DNA of 64,000 nucleotides from DATHTK01 sp035463295 (GTDB lineage: Bacteria; Actinomycetota; Rubrobacteria; Rubrobacterales; Rubrobacteraceae). Each line of letters starts with the position of its first letter. Position 1 is the first letter of the stretch. Where the stretch lies: the NCBI GenBank assembly GCA_035463295.1, contig DATHTK010000083.1, forward strand, positions 7,387-71,386, given 5' to 3'. Of the stretch, positions 23,633 to 31,757 are shown one piece after another. A model generated the notes under the pieces. The model did not search any database. It worked only from the letters and a program-made list of their open reading frames with translations, and was not told the DNA's origin. A program made the translations under genes and the position numbers.

Positions 23633-25045
23633 TTAGCCGACCGAGCCTTCCATCTCGAGCTGGATAAGACGGTTCAGCTCGATCGCGTACTCGAGGGGGA
23701 GCTCCTTGGCGATCGGCTCTATAAAGCCGTTGACGACCATCGCCATAGCCTCTTCTTCGGAGAGACCGCGGCTCATAAGGTAGAAGAGCTGGTCCTCGCC
23801 GACCTTGGAGACCGTGGCCTCGTGCTCGGTGTTGACCTTCTTCTCCTCGATCTCGATGTACGGGTATGTGTCCGTCCGCGCCTTCTCGTCGAGAAGCAGC
23901 GCGTCGCACTCGACCCGGCTCTTGGACCCGACAGCGCCCTCGTGCACCTTCAACAGGCCGCGATAGGTGCTTCGGCCCGTCCCCTTGGAGATGGACTTGG
24001 AGGTGATGAGGCTGGACGTATTCGGCGCTGCGTGGACGACCTTGCCGCCCGCGTCCTGGTGCTGCCCGTTGCCAGCATAGGCGACCGAGAGGATCTCGCC
24101 GCGGGCCCCCTCGCCGACGAGGTAGACCGCCGGGTACTTCATCGTGAGCTTGGAGCCGAGGTTCCCGTCAACCCATTCGACGGTGGCGTTCTCCTGCGCG
24201 ACCGCCCTCTTCGTTACCAGGTTGTAGGTGTTGTGCGACCAGTTCTGGATCGTCGAGTACCGGATGCGGGCGTTCGGCTTGGCGATGAGCTCGACGACCG
24301 CCGAGTGCAGCGAGTTCGTGGTGTACGTCGGGGCGGTGCAGCCCTCGATGTAGTGCACGTAGGCGCCCTCGTCGGCGATGATGAGCGTCCGCTCGAATTG
24401 GCCCATGTTCTCGGCGTTGATGCGGAAGTATGCTTGCAGCGGAATGTCCACGTGGACCCCGGGCGGCACGTACACGAACGACCCGCCCGACCAGACCGCG
24501 GAGTTGAGCGCCGCGAATTTGTTGTCGTTCGGCGGGATGATCGTCCCGAAGTACTCCCTGACCAGGTCCTCGTGCTCCCTGAGACCACTGTCCATGTCGA
24601 GGAAGACGACGCCCGCCTTCTCCCACTCCTCCTTGAGGGAGTGGTAGACGACCTCGGACTCGTACTGGGCCCCGACGCCGGCGAGGATGTCGCGTTCCGC
24701 CTGCGGGATGCCGAGCTTGTCGAACGTGTTCTTTATGTCCTCCGGTACGTCGTCCCAGGAACGGCCCTGGTTCTCCATCGGACGGATGTAGTAGTAGATG
24801 TCGTCGAAGTCCAGCCCCGAGAGGTCGCCGCCCCAGGTGGGGATCGGCCGCTCCATGAACGCCTCCAGGGCTTTGAGGCGGAACTCGAGCATCCACTCGG
24901 GCTCGTCCTTGTGCTTGGAGATCATGGCGACGATCTCCGGGTCGATACCCTTTCTCGGGGTCTTGAAGAAGTACTCCTCCGGATCTCGGAATCCGAACTT
25001 GTACTCGTCGAGCCCGAGCTCCTTGATGGTCTTGTCTTCGGGCAT
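23633..25045 (-). CDS. sufB: Fe-S cluster assembly protein SufB
   Basis: A 470-residue core scaffold protein. It shows the conserved N-terminal LDEYKFGFRDPE, then SAVWSGGSFVYVPPGVHVDIPLQ split over the beta-helix entry, the CTAPTY segment whose Cys accepts sulfur from SufC/SufE systems, and the C-terminal SRVECDALLL and EATVSKVGEDQLFYLMSRGL. SufB, SufC and SufD build 4Fe-4S clusters. The ATG start lies 13 nt after sufC. The length and motif content are complete. Confidence 0.97.
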   Translation of the reverse strand: MPEDKTIKELGLDEYKFGFRDPEEYFFKTPRKGIDPEIVAMISKHKDEPEWMLEFRLKALEAFMERPIPTWGGDLSGLDFDDIYYYIRPMENQGRSWDDVPEDIKNTFDKLGIPQAERDILAGVGAQYESEVVYHSLKEEWEKAGVVFLDMDSGLREHEDLVREYFGTIIPPNDNKFAALNSAVWSGGSFVYVPPGVHVDIPLQAYFRINAENMGQFERTLIIADEGAYVHYIEGCTAPTYTTNSLHSAVVELIAKPNARIRYSTIQNWSHNTYNLVTKRAVAQENATVEWVDGNLGSKLTMKYPAVYLVGEGARGEILSVAYAGNGQHQDAGGKVVHAAPNTSSLITSKSISKGTGRSTYRGLLKVHEGAVGSKSRVECDALLLDEKARTDTYPYIEIEEKKVNTEHEATVSKVGEDQLFYLMSRGLSEEEAMAMVVNGFIEPIAKELPLEYAIELNRLIQLEMEGSVG

Positions 25046-25058
25046 TTAGTCCCCTTCC

Positions 25059-25811
25059 CTAGCTCTGGGCGCCGGCGCCGAACTCCTGGCGCACCCAGTC
25101 GTAACCCTTGTCCTCCAGCTCCTCAGCGAGCTTCTTGCCACCGCTCGTCACGATCCTCCCGTCGAGCATGACGTGGACGTGGTCCGGCTGGATGTAGCGC
25201 AGGATCCTCTGGTAGTGTGTGATGATGACCGCCGAGAACTCCGGCCCACGCAGCTCGTTGACACCTTTAGCCACGACCTGCAACGCGTCGATGTCGAGAC
25301 CCGAGTCGGTCTCGTCCATGATCGCGAGCCGGGGTTCGAGCATGAGCATCTGCAGGATCTCGTTGCGCTTTTTCTCGCCCCCGGAGAAGCCCTCGTTGAG
25401 ATACCGCTCGGCGAACTTGGGGTCCATCTTCATGAGGCTCATCTTCTCCTGCAGGAGACGATACATCTCCATAGGGGAAAGCTCCTCTTCACGCACCGAG
25501 TTAACCGCGGTGCGCAGGAAGTTCGCCACCGAGACGCCCGGCACCTCGCTCGGGTACTGGAAAGCGAGGAACATCCCCATCTTGGCCCGCTCGTCAGGCT
25601 CTAGCTCCAGGACGTCCTCACCCTCGAAGGTGATCGAGCCGTCCGTAATCTCGTAGCGCGGATGGCCCATGAGCACGTTGGCGAGCGTACTCTTCCCAGA
25701 CCCGTTCGGACCCATGATCGCGTGGATCTCACCCTCCCCGACCTCGAGGTCGAGGCCCTTGAGGATCTCACTGCCGTCTATCTCGACGTGCAAATTCTCT
25801 ATCTTCAGCAT
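25059..25811 (-). CDS. sufC: Fe-S cluster assembly ATPase SufC
   Basis: A 250-residue ABC-type ATPase without membrane domains. Walker A GPNGSGKST (near residue 33), signature FSGGEKKRNE (near 145), Walker B LAIMDETDSGLD and the switch His in VIITHYQR. It is the first gene of the operon sufC-sufB-uspA-sufD-Rieske-sufS-sufU. No SufR-type or Rrf2 regulator gene lies adjacent, unlike several other actinobacteria. Confidence 0.97.
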   Translation of the reverse strand: MLKIENLHVEIDGSEILKGLDLEVGEGEIHAIMGPNGSGKSTLANVLMGHPRYEITDGSITFEGEDVLELEPDERAKMGMFLAFQYPSEVPGVSVANFLRTAVNSVREEELSPMEMYRLLQEKMSLMKMDPKFAERYLNEGFSGGEKKRNEILQMLMLEPRLAIMDETDSGLDIDALQVVAKGVNELRGPEFSAVIITHYQRILRYIQPDHVHVMLDGRIVTSGGKKLAEELEDKGYDWVRQEFGAGAQS

Positions 25812-25858
25812 CGAACCCCTAACAAGTCCAGCGTATCACACTTGCTACATTGCATGAC

Positions 25859-25888
25859 TATTTAATCACAGCAACACCCCCCTAACAA
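25859..25888 (-). promoter_or_regulatory. Candidate promoter of the suf operon
   Basis: Reading the minus strand, TTGTTA (-35, 25883-25888) and TAAATA (-10, 25859-25864) are 18 nt apart in the only AT-rich stretch upstream of sufC. The interval 25812-26084 otherwise holds no gene. Confidence 0.35.
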
Positions 25889-26084
25889 CGCGATGTGATC
25901 GAGATCAATAACTTTTCCTGAAAGCCGGAGAACCGCGCTTGTAGAGCGCCTTTTCACCGGTGAAGCCACCGCGGGATCGGATGCTGCGAGCGATTGTCAT
26001 CAGGGTCCGATCGAAGGGCGCTTGTAACACCACCCCGGCCCGCAGAGCTCTCTTTGTTGGGAAGCGTTCCCGATAAGCGTCGGG

Positions 26085-26921
26085 CTACTGCTTCTCGAAG
26101 ACGGCTTGTATGATCGAGATCCGTCCTTCCTGCAGGTTCAGTACCTGATTGCGGAACATCTGACCGAAGTCGGGGCCCAGGAGGAGGTGAAGGCCGAGCG
26201 GCGGAGGATCTCCGGACGCCGGGAGGCGTTGTTGGAACCACTCGGTTGCCGAGGCGGTCTCGTCGATCCACAAGAGCTCTCTGAAACCGGAGGCGGAGAT
26301 GATGGACCGGACCGTCTCGGGGGGCTGGAGGTGGCTCAGGCGTGGTTCGCGCGCCCAGGGCACCGGGAAGTGGATGGGGGAGGTCTCGCCGGCCATTATC
26401 TCGTGCAGCGCCAGCCGCCCGCCGGGGCGCAGGACGCGCTGGATTTCCCTGTAGAGTCGCCGCTTGTCGGGGACGTTCATGGAGCTGTGCTGGGTCCAGG
26501 CGACGTCGAAGGACTCGTCCGGGTAGGGCATGTTCAGGGCGTCGCCCCGCCGGAAGGCGACCAGCTCGCTCAGGCCCGTCATCGCGGTGAGCGCCTCACC
26601 GCCGCGGCAGAACTCCTCCGTGAGGTCGAGTACTTCGACCGCGCAGCCGCACTCGGTCGCCAGGGTCCGGGCCGGACCGCCGAGGCCGCCGCCGATGTCG
26701 AGCACGCGCATCCCGGAGGCGATGCCGGCGCGGCGGGCGAGGTCCAGGGTCGCCGGCCTGCCGCGGGTGTGGAACTGATCGACGGGGGCGAGATCTTCTG
26801 TGGTTAGTGCGTCCGGGTCTCTCCCGGCGGCGCGAAGGGCGCTGACAATCGCCGCCGGGAGGCCAGGGTGGCTGTAGTGCTCGCCCACGTACCGATCATA
26901 GGCCGGGTCACCATCGATCAA
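26085..26921 (-). CDS. SAM-dependent methyltransferase (class I, UbiE/GSMT-like)
   Basis: A 278-residue class I methyltransferase. Motif I is RVLDIGGGLGGPAR (near residue 72), the acidic strand-2 end is VEVLDLTEEFC, and motif II-like DVAWTQHSSMNVPDK is followed by RVLRPGGRLALHEI. The MNVPDK and DQFHTRG elements resemble small-molecule N- or C-methyltransferases such as glycine/sarcosine or phosphoethanolamine-type enzymes. The TTG start is preceded by AAGGTGAG at close spacing. A monocistronic gene divergent from nothing obvious. Substrate is inferred only at the small-molecule level. Confidence 0.85.
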   Translation of the reverse strand: MIDGDPAYDRYVGEHYSHPGLPAAIVSALRAAGRDPDALTTEDLAPVDQFHTRGRPATLDLARRAGIASGMRVLDIGGGLGGPARTLATECGCAVEVLDLTEEFCRGGEALTAMTGLSELVAFRRGDALNMPYPDESFDVAWTQHSSMNVPDKRRLYREIQRVLRPGGRLALHEIMAGETSPIHFPVPWAREPRLSHLQPPETVRSIISASGFRELLWIDETASATEWFQQRLPASGDPPPLGLHLLLGPDFGQMFRNQVLNLQEGRISIIQAVFEKQ

Positions 26922-27274
26922 GCTCTCACCTTATCTATCGCGATTGGCTACCCAGCGCATTGTATCCTGGAGGTCAGGGGTGCTGCATCGATCCCTTGGA
27001 CCATCCGAGTGGACGTGCACGGGGTTCGAACCCTCGTCCTCCTCCCAGACGGTGGTGATGCGGCTGCGATCCCGCGACCACTCTCCGGCCGTCTCTTCTG
27101 AGTCTTTGCCGGGTCAGGGGCGGACTATCCGCTTCGGGGGCGTTACGTCCTGTTTCCCGAGTGCAGAGGGGCCATATCCTTGGACCGTAATCCACCGGAG
27201 GTCAAGGCAACGGCGAGCCCTGTTGTATATCGGCCCACTCGGCCTCCCGGATGGGGATATCCCGGCGAGCCCGG
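26922..27274. other. Gene-free interval with tRNA-like 3' end
   Basis: No protein-coding signal is credible on either strand. The only notable content is a T-arm plus acceptor 3' strand plus CCA at 27020-27047, described separately. The rest shows no terminator, repeat or promoter that can be defended. Confidence 0.5.
27020..27047 (+). other. tRNA 3'-end-like fragment (T arm, acceptor strand, CCA)
   Basis: CGGGG-TTCGAAC-CCTCG forms a 5-bp T stem with a canonical TTCGA loop, followed by a seven-base acceptor-like strand TCCTCCT, a discriminator C and CCA. GGAGG about 55 nt upstream could pair with the acceptor core, but no valid anticodon arm with a 7-nt loop exists. It is not a functional tRNA and may be an att-site remnant or chance. 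Confidence 0.3.
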
Positions 27275-28291
27275 CTAGAGAGAGGCCCGGAGCGCGGCGT
27301 CTCCGGCGCGGAGCGTTTCTCGCGGCTCGGCGTTGCGGTGCAGGTAGCCGAGGGCCCCGACCCTCCCGTCTACGGGCAGGGGTGCGACGCTGGTGACGTG
27401 GCCGACGCGTTTCCCGTTCTGCAAGATCTCGGCGCCCGGTGTCGGGATGGCGCCCTCGACGACGAGGAGACGGTAAAGCTCTCTGTTGGGGTGGCCGCGG
27501 TAGTGCATCCTGGCTACGGTCTCCTGGCCGGGGTAGCAGCCCTTCTCGAAGCTCACGGCCCGGTCGAGGAGACGGGCTTCGGCGGGGAAGTTCTCGGGGG
27601 TGATATCCGCCCCGAAGCGCGGGACGCCGGCCGCTACGCGCGCCGTCTCGTAGGCGTCCCGGTGGGTGGAGATGGCGCCTTGTTCGAGGAGGTGCTCGCG
27701 GACGGGGATCAGGGCGCCCTCCGGACCGAGGAGATCGTAGCCGGCGACCGGCACCTTCACGCCCGCGGCCAGGACGTTAACGCCTCCGGCTGATACCGCA
27801 GCGCTCGCGTGCTCGGCGAGTTCGGGACCGCCGAGCAGCTCCTTCGCCCGGGGACCGTAGAGGCCGAGGACGCCCCAGGGCTCGTCGTGTCCAGAGAGAT
27901 CCTCCAGCGTAACGCGGGAGAACGGGGCGTAGCGGCCGAGCAGTTCTCTCGCGGCCGCCGCCCCTTCCGGCTCGGTGTCGATCAGGACGTCTGGCCGGGC
28001 CTTGAGGACGCGCAGGTCGGTCAGGACGCGACCCTTGGGGCTCAGGAGCAGGGCGTAGGCGCCGAGGTCCGGCTCTTCGGGCACCTCGTTCGTGACGACG
28101 GCGTTGAGCATCCCGACGGGGTCTCTGCCGGAGAGGCGCATGACGGCCCTGTGTGAGAGGTCCACCAGCGCGGCGCTCTCCATGAGCGCCGCATAGCCCG
28201 CCGTGGGGGATGAACGCCCGTCGGAGCGGGTATATACGGCAGTGCCGGCGTCCGGACGGTTCCTGGACCTGGGGGTCTGTTGATTCTCCAT
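27275..28291 (-). CDS. ygfZ: YgfZ/GcvT-family folate-binding Fe-S maintenance protein
   Basis: A 338-residue protein with the aminomethyltransferase (GcvT) fold and the diagnostic YgfZ motif KGCYPGQE near residue 247. The early LVDLSHRAVMRLSGRDPVGML and the C-terminal G-V-TS barrel (GKRVGHVTSVAPLPVDGRVG, two adjacent segments) are conserved. YgfZ/IBA57 proteins use folate to help assemble or repair particular 4Fe-4S enzymes. That fits its place a few kb from the SUF operon. The residues before about 30 are low-complexity, so a shorter start is possible. Divergent from the HAD gene with 46 nt between. Confidence 0.9.
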   Translation of the reverse strand: MENQQTPRSRNRPDAGTAVYTRSDGRSSPTAGYAALMESAALVDLSHRAVMRLSGRDPVGMLNAVVTNEVPEEPDLGAYALLLSPKGRVLTDLRVLKARPDVLIDTEPEGAAAARELLGRYAPFSRVTLEDLSGHDEPWGVLGLYGPRAKELLGGPELAEHASAAVSAGGVNVLAAGVKVPVAGYDLLGPEGALIPVREHLLEQGAISTHRDAYETARVAAGVPRFGADITPENFPAEARLLDRAVSFEKGCYPGQETVARMHYRGHPNRELYRLLVVEGAIPTPGAEILQNGKRVGHVTSVAPLPVDGRVGALGYLHRNAEPRETLRAGDAALRASL

Positions 28292-28337
28292 GCCGGTATT
28301 CTACGCCATAAACTGTGTCGCAAAAGGAGGTCGCAAG

Positions 28338-28979
28338 GTGGCGAAGATCGTGGTACTGGACGTCGATGGAACGCTCATGGATAGCAACTACCTGCACGTC
28401 GAGGCGTGGGCGCGAGCGTTCGAGGAGGTCGGGAACAGGGTCCCGCGATCCGAGCTGCACAAGCAGATAGGCAAAGGCTCTACCCTCCTGATCAAGGAGT
28501 TCGTCGAGGACGAGGAGATGATCGAGAAGATCGAAGCTCTGCACGGCGAGTACTACGGCGAGCTGCAGGTGTACGGCCACCCGCTCCCCGGGGCGAAGGA
28601 GTTGATCCCCTCCCTCGTCGAGCGGGGCTACGAGGTCTGGTTCGTTACGAGCGCCAAGGACGAGGAACTCGAGCACCACATGAGCGAGCTCGAGGCGGAG
28701 GGCACGATCCGCGGCGTCGTGAACTCGAGCGCCGTCGACAACGCCAAGCCCGCTCCGGATATCTTCGAGCTGGCTCTGGAGAAGGCTGGGGCATCCGCCG
28801 ACGAGACCGTGGCCGTGGGTGACGCGGTCTGGGACATCGAATCGGCGAGCGCCGCCGGTATCCAGACCGTCGCCGTCCTCACCGGGGGAGCGTTCAGCCG
28901 ACAGGAGCTCGAGGAGGCCGGTGCAGCCGAGGTCTACCAGGACTGCGCCGCCCTTCTCGACGCCGGCTTTCCCAAGTAA
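28338..28979 (+). CDS. HAD-superfamily phosphatase (phosphoglycolate-phosphatase-like)
   Basis: 213 residues. Motif I is DVDGTLMD (residues 6-13), motif II is the Ser in VTSAKD, the Lys of motif III is in DNAKPAPD, and motif IV is VGDAVWDIESA. The helical cap between motifs I and II marks subfamily IA, like phosphoglycolate phosphatase or beta-phosphoglucomutase. The GTG at 28338 has AGGAGG 7 nt upstream. In-frame sequence before it is discarded because it overlaps the ygfZ start. Substrate unknown. Confidence 0.9.
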   Translation: MAKIVVLDVDGTLMDSNYLHVEAWARAFEEVGNRVPRSELHKQIGKGSTLLIKEFVEDEEMIEKIEALHGEYYGELQVYGHPLPGAKELIPSLVERGYEVWFVTSAKDEELEHHMSELEAEGTIRGVVNSSAVDNAKPAPDIFELALEKAGASADETVAVGDAVWDIESASAAGIQTVAVLTGGAFSRQELEEAGAAEVYQDCAALLDAGFPK

Positions 28980-29175
28980 GTCCTCGGAGAATCCTGAGGC
29001 ATCCTCTGAGGTTCGTCTTCCCTTCCCGGGCGGCCTCGCGTGCAAGCCAACGGGTTTTGTACTAGAGTTGTCGATGCAGTCTGGAAAAAGGGTCGAGACC
29101 GATGTGGGCCGCCCGGGAAGATTGGGCGGCATTACTTCGGTCGGAGCCCTAGAAGAGAAAGGCGGGCGCAAGCGC

Positions 29176-29379
29176 ATGGCCCAAGGAACGGTGAAGTGGT
29201 TCAGCGACGAGAAGGGCTACGGCTTTATCTCCCCGGATGACGGTGGCGAGGACCTTTTCGTCCACTACTCGGGTATAGAGGGGGGTGGGTTCAAGACGCT
29301 CGAAGAGGGCTCCAGGGTTACCTACGAGACGACCCAGGGCCGGAAGGGCATGCAGGCGGTGAACGTCTCGCCCGCCTAA
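29176..29379 (+). CDS. Cold-shock protein (CspA family)
   Basis: A 67-residue single cold-shock domain that binds single-stranded RNA/DNA. It has GTVKWFSDEKGYGFISPDD (RNP1 KGYGFI) and DLFVHYS (RNP2). The length is typical. The ATG is at 29176. The ribosome binding site is weak, and about 190 nt of gene-free sequence precede it, allowing the long 5' UTR usual for this family. A strong hairpin terminator follows. Confidence 0.95.
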   Translation: MAQGTVKWFSDEKGYGFISPDDGGEDLFVHYSGIEGGGFKTLEEGSRVTYETTQGRKGMQAVNVSPA

Positions 29380-29401
29380 GAGCCCGAGAGCGGAATCACC
29401 G

Positions 29402-29432
29402 GGGCCGGGCCTCGCGCCCGGCCCTTCTATTT
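29402..29432 (+). terminator. Terminator between csp and the convergent DUF3618 gene
   Basis: GGGCCGGGC and GCCCGGCCC form a 9-bp perfect stem with a 5-nt loop, followed by TTCTATTT. Confidence 0.8.
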
Positions 29433-29443
29433 GTGGGGGTCGG

Positions 29444-29791
29444 CTACTCTCCCCGCCCGTTCGAGACCTTGCGAACCATGAACAGGGTGATCGTGAGGGC
29501 GATCGCGAGCAGCGCCAGCGGACGGGGGTCGCTCTTGACGGCGTCGGTCAGGGCTGATGTGTTCCTCTTCCTGCCGGCCTCGCCGGCGAGTTGGGCCTGG
29601 CGCTTGGCGGAGTCGACGAGGCTCTTGCCAGCGCGGGTGAGAGCGCCCCTGACGCGCTCCTTGACCGTGGCGCCGACCCGCTTGCCGACAACCTGGGGCT
29701 CGACGTGCTTGCGCAGGTCCTGCACGTCCGGGGCCAGGCGGCTCCGGATCTCGAACATCTCTCGCTCTATGCGCTCCGGTATCTCGCTCAT
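29444..29791 (-). CDS. DUF3618-like single-pass membrane protein
   Basis: 115 residues: an amphipathic, charged N-terminal region (residues 1-85, starting SEIPERIEREMFEIRSRL, typical of DUF3618 proteins) and a C-terminal membrane helix (about 90-108, LALLAIALTITLFMV). Its ATG overlaps the stop of the upstream holin-like gene in an ATGA, so the two are translationally coupled. Such pairs are common in actinobacterial envelope clusters. Function unknown. Confidence 0.75.
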   Translation of the reverse strand: MSEIPERIEREMFEIRSRLAPDVQDLRKHVEPQVVGKRVGATVKERVRGALTRAGKSLVDSAKRQAQLAGEAGRKRNTSALTDAVKSDPRPLALLAIALTITLFMVRKVSNGRGE

Positions 29792-30228
29792 GACCTGAAC
29801 TGCCCCTTTAGCCAGTTAACGTTCTGCTGGAGGGCACGGATCGTCCGGTGGGGCTTGGGGTCCAGTCCCCTGAGTATGCTGGCTCCCGAGCCGGCCAATA
29901 TCCCCCCGATGAGCAGCAGTATAGCAGAGACGATCAGCGCCGAAGCCCATAGCGGGAGGAGGAGCGAGAGCGCATATACCCCCGTGAGGGAGATGAAGAT
30001 GAGGAAGACGAGCATGAAAACCGCGCCGGCCGCGAGAAGCCCCGTCGCCATGCCCGCCTTCTTGCCGACGGGAGTGAGCTCCGTGCGCGCCAGCTCGAGC
30101 TGTTTGTCGGCGAGTTCCTGAAGCTGGGGCCTGATCGCGTCTATTATCTCTTTGATACTGCGGTCGGAGGGCTCGGGCCCCTCCCTCAACTCCCTGCCGA
30201 ACTCTACCACCCGCTCTCGCTCTGCCAT
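29788..30228 (-). CDS. Holin-superfamily III / DUF1469-type membrane protein
   Basis: 146 residues with a helical N-terminal segment (SIKEIIDAIRPQLQELADKQLELARTE split by charged residues) followed by two membrane helices at about 60-85 and 92-115. This is the pattern of the phage-holin-family/DUF1469 proteins found in many actinobacterial chromosomes outside phage. AAAGGAG precedes the ATG by 9 nt. It forms a two-gene operon with the DUF3618-like gene, with no lysis genes nearby, so a phage role is unlikely. Confidence 0.8.
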   Translation of the reverse strand: MAERERVVEFGRELREGPEPSDRSIKEIIDAIRPQLQELADKQLELARTELTPVGKKAGMATGLLAAGAVFMLVFLIFISLTGVYALSLLLPLWASALIVSAILLLIGGILAGSGASILRGLDPKPHRTIRALQQNVNWLKGQFRS

Positions 30229-30437
30229 CTGCCAGGCTCCTTTCCTCTGGGCCGAATGCCAGCGTTCCGCCTTGTTTACCCCCGCCCGACCCGGCGTAAT
30301 CCCGCACGGCTCCGCCTACATCGTACACCAACTCTATAGTATCCAACATGCCATAAAGCACGTGAAACGTCTCTTTGATGTAATATGAGCAGAGGTGCAC
30401 AAAATACTTCTGTGGCGCGGCGTGGGAAGGAGCTGGT

Positions 30438-31187
30438 TTGAAACTGTATCTGGCGCTCGGCATCTCCCCGGGTGACGTGGTTGCCTTCGCCGGGGCTGGT
30501 GGCAAGTCGGGCGCGATCGTTGCGATCGCCGATGAGCTCGTTGAGGCAGGAATGACCGTCCTCGCCACCCCTACGACGAAGATGCTCGTCAAGGAGGCGG
30601 AGAGGATCGGGCCGCTCCTCACCTCCGAAGACGCCGAAGAGCTGCGCGAGGAGGTCGAGAGAGCGTTCGCTGGAGGCGCCCCGGCGGTCGTCGCCGGCAG
30701 CGCGCTGATCTCGAAGAATCGCGTCGGGGGCGTGGACCCTGCCTGGACCTCGACCCTCGCCCCGCTCGCCGCCGTAGTCCTCATCGAAGCCGACGGGGCA
30801 CGCCGGCGCCCGATCAAGGGCACCGCCGACCACGAGCCCGTTCTACCCGACGCCGTTACCCTCGTCGTCGCCGTGGCGAACATCAGCGCCTTCGGAGCGC
30901 CCGTCAACGAAGAGCACGTCCACCGCTCCGAGCTCTTCTCGAAGCTCACCGGCGTCGGACTCGGCCAGAGCATTACCGCCCGCGCCTTCGCCCGGGCTCT
31001 CGCCGAGGGCTCGCTCGCAAACCTCCCCGATGGAGCCCGCGCCGCCGTCCTCATAACCGGCGTCGAGCCCGGCAGCACTATGGCCGACGCATCCGTCATC
31101 ACCCGCGAGCTCTGGCGTATGGGCGTGAAAAAGGTCGTCCTCGCCTCTCTCCCTGAAGAATCCCCCGGACGGATCTGGCTCCCCTGA
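30438..31187 (+). CDS. yqeC: YqeC-family protein (putative selenium-dependent hydroxylase accessory)
   Basis: A 249-residue P-loop-like protein. It has GDVVAFAGAGGKSGAIVAIA (a Walker A-like GAGGKS), TVLATPTTKM, VVLIEADGARRRPIKG and HRSELFSKLTG, which are the conserved YqeC blocks. The family is linked to selenate-dependent molybdenum hydroxylase maturation. No selD, yqeB or molybdenum hydroxylase genes are in this window. The TTG start has GGAAGGAG 5 nt upstream. It is followed closely by the GntR regulator but a promoter lies between them. Confidence 0.85.
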   Translation: MKLYLALGISPGDVVAFAGAGGKSGAIVAIADELVEAGMTVLATPTTKMLVKEAERIGPLLTSEDAEELREEVERAFAGGAPAVVAGSALISKNRVGGVDPAWTSTLAPLAAVVLIEADGARRRPIKGTADHEPVLPDAVTLVVAVANISAFGAPVNEEHVHRSELFSKLTGVGLGQSITARAFARALAEGSLANLPDGARAAVLITGVEPGSTMADASVITRELWRMGVKKVVLASLPEESPGRIWLP

Positions 31188-31198
31188 CCTCCACTGCG

Positions 31199-31226
31199 TG
31201 TCAATGTCTTATAAATATGATACAAT
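31199..31226 (+). promoter_or_regulatory. Promoter and likely operator of the GntR gene
   Basis: TGTCAA (-35, 31199-31204) and TACAAT (-10, 31221-31226) are 16 nt apart. The spacer and -10 form an imperfect palindrome, TGTCTTATA-AA-TATGATACA, matching 7 of 10 bases per arm, as expected for autorepression by a GntR dimer. Confidence 0.55.
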
Positions 31227-31262
31227 GGTACGGAGGGGGGAGTCGTAGGGATCTGGATCGAA

Positions 31263-31640
31263 GTGGACGCGCGTAGTGGCGTGCCGATCTACGTCCAGAT
31301 AGTGGAGCAGGTACGGCGCGCGGTCCGGGTCGGGGGCCTGAGGGCTGGGGAGCGCTTGCCGACGGTTCGGCGGCTGGCGGGCGAGTTGGCGGTTGCGCCG
31401 AACACCGTCGTCAGGGCCTACAACGAGTTGCGGAGAATGGGGCTCGTGGAGAGCCGACCGGGGGTCGGGACGGTGGTGGCTGAGGGAGTAGAAGAGGCCG
31501 CTCGGGAGCAACGAGTCGAGGAGGCCTTCGAGCGGCTGCGGGCGCTCGTGCGCGACGCGGCGGGGCTCGGAATCTCGGAGGACGAGCTCTGGAGTGAGTT
31601 GGACGCGGAGTACGAGCGTATCGCCGGGGGCTCGCGATGA
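31263..31640 (+). CDS. GntR-family transcription regulator (YtrA-like, short)
   Basis: 125 residues: an N-terminal winged helix-turn-helix starting SGVPIYVQIVEQVRRAV, with ERLPTVRRLAGELAVAPNTVVRAYNELRRMG split over the DNA-reading helices, followed by a short helical dimerisation region of about 50 residues. The length fits the YtrA subgroup, which has no large effector domain. The nominal GTG start is 21 nt from the GGAGGGGGG run, so the true start may lie earlier at a non-standard codon. Homologues begin a few residues upstream (IWIEVD). The next gene downstream is an M20 amidohydrolase. Confidence 0.85.
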   Translation: MDARSGVPIYVQIVEQVRRAVRVGGLRAGERLPTVRRLAGELAVAPNTVVRAYNELRRMGLVESRPGVGTVVAEGVEEAAREQRVEEAFERLRALVRDAAGLGISEDELWSELDAEYERIAGGSR

Positions 31641-31757
31641 CGGCGGGCGGGTTCTCTCTTCCGACTCACGGGCTGGGGCGTACTGAAGTTGCGACCGAGC
31701 ATGTAAACTTCGGCTAGTCGACGAACACCGAGGGGAAGACGCAAAAGGAGCTGACAG

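Noticed and set aside
26966..27047. A complete tRNA gene around the TTCGAA T-loop
   Set aside because: The only stem near the anticodon position (CTTGG/CCGAG) has a 5-nt loop, and the D loop lacks GG. The acceptor pairs over only five internal bases.
29816..31225. A 469-codon open frame on the minus strand spanning yqeC
   Set aside because: It covers yqeC antisense, the intergenic promoter region and part of the holin-like gene out of frame, and has Ser/Ala/Thr-rich composition. It is not protein-like.
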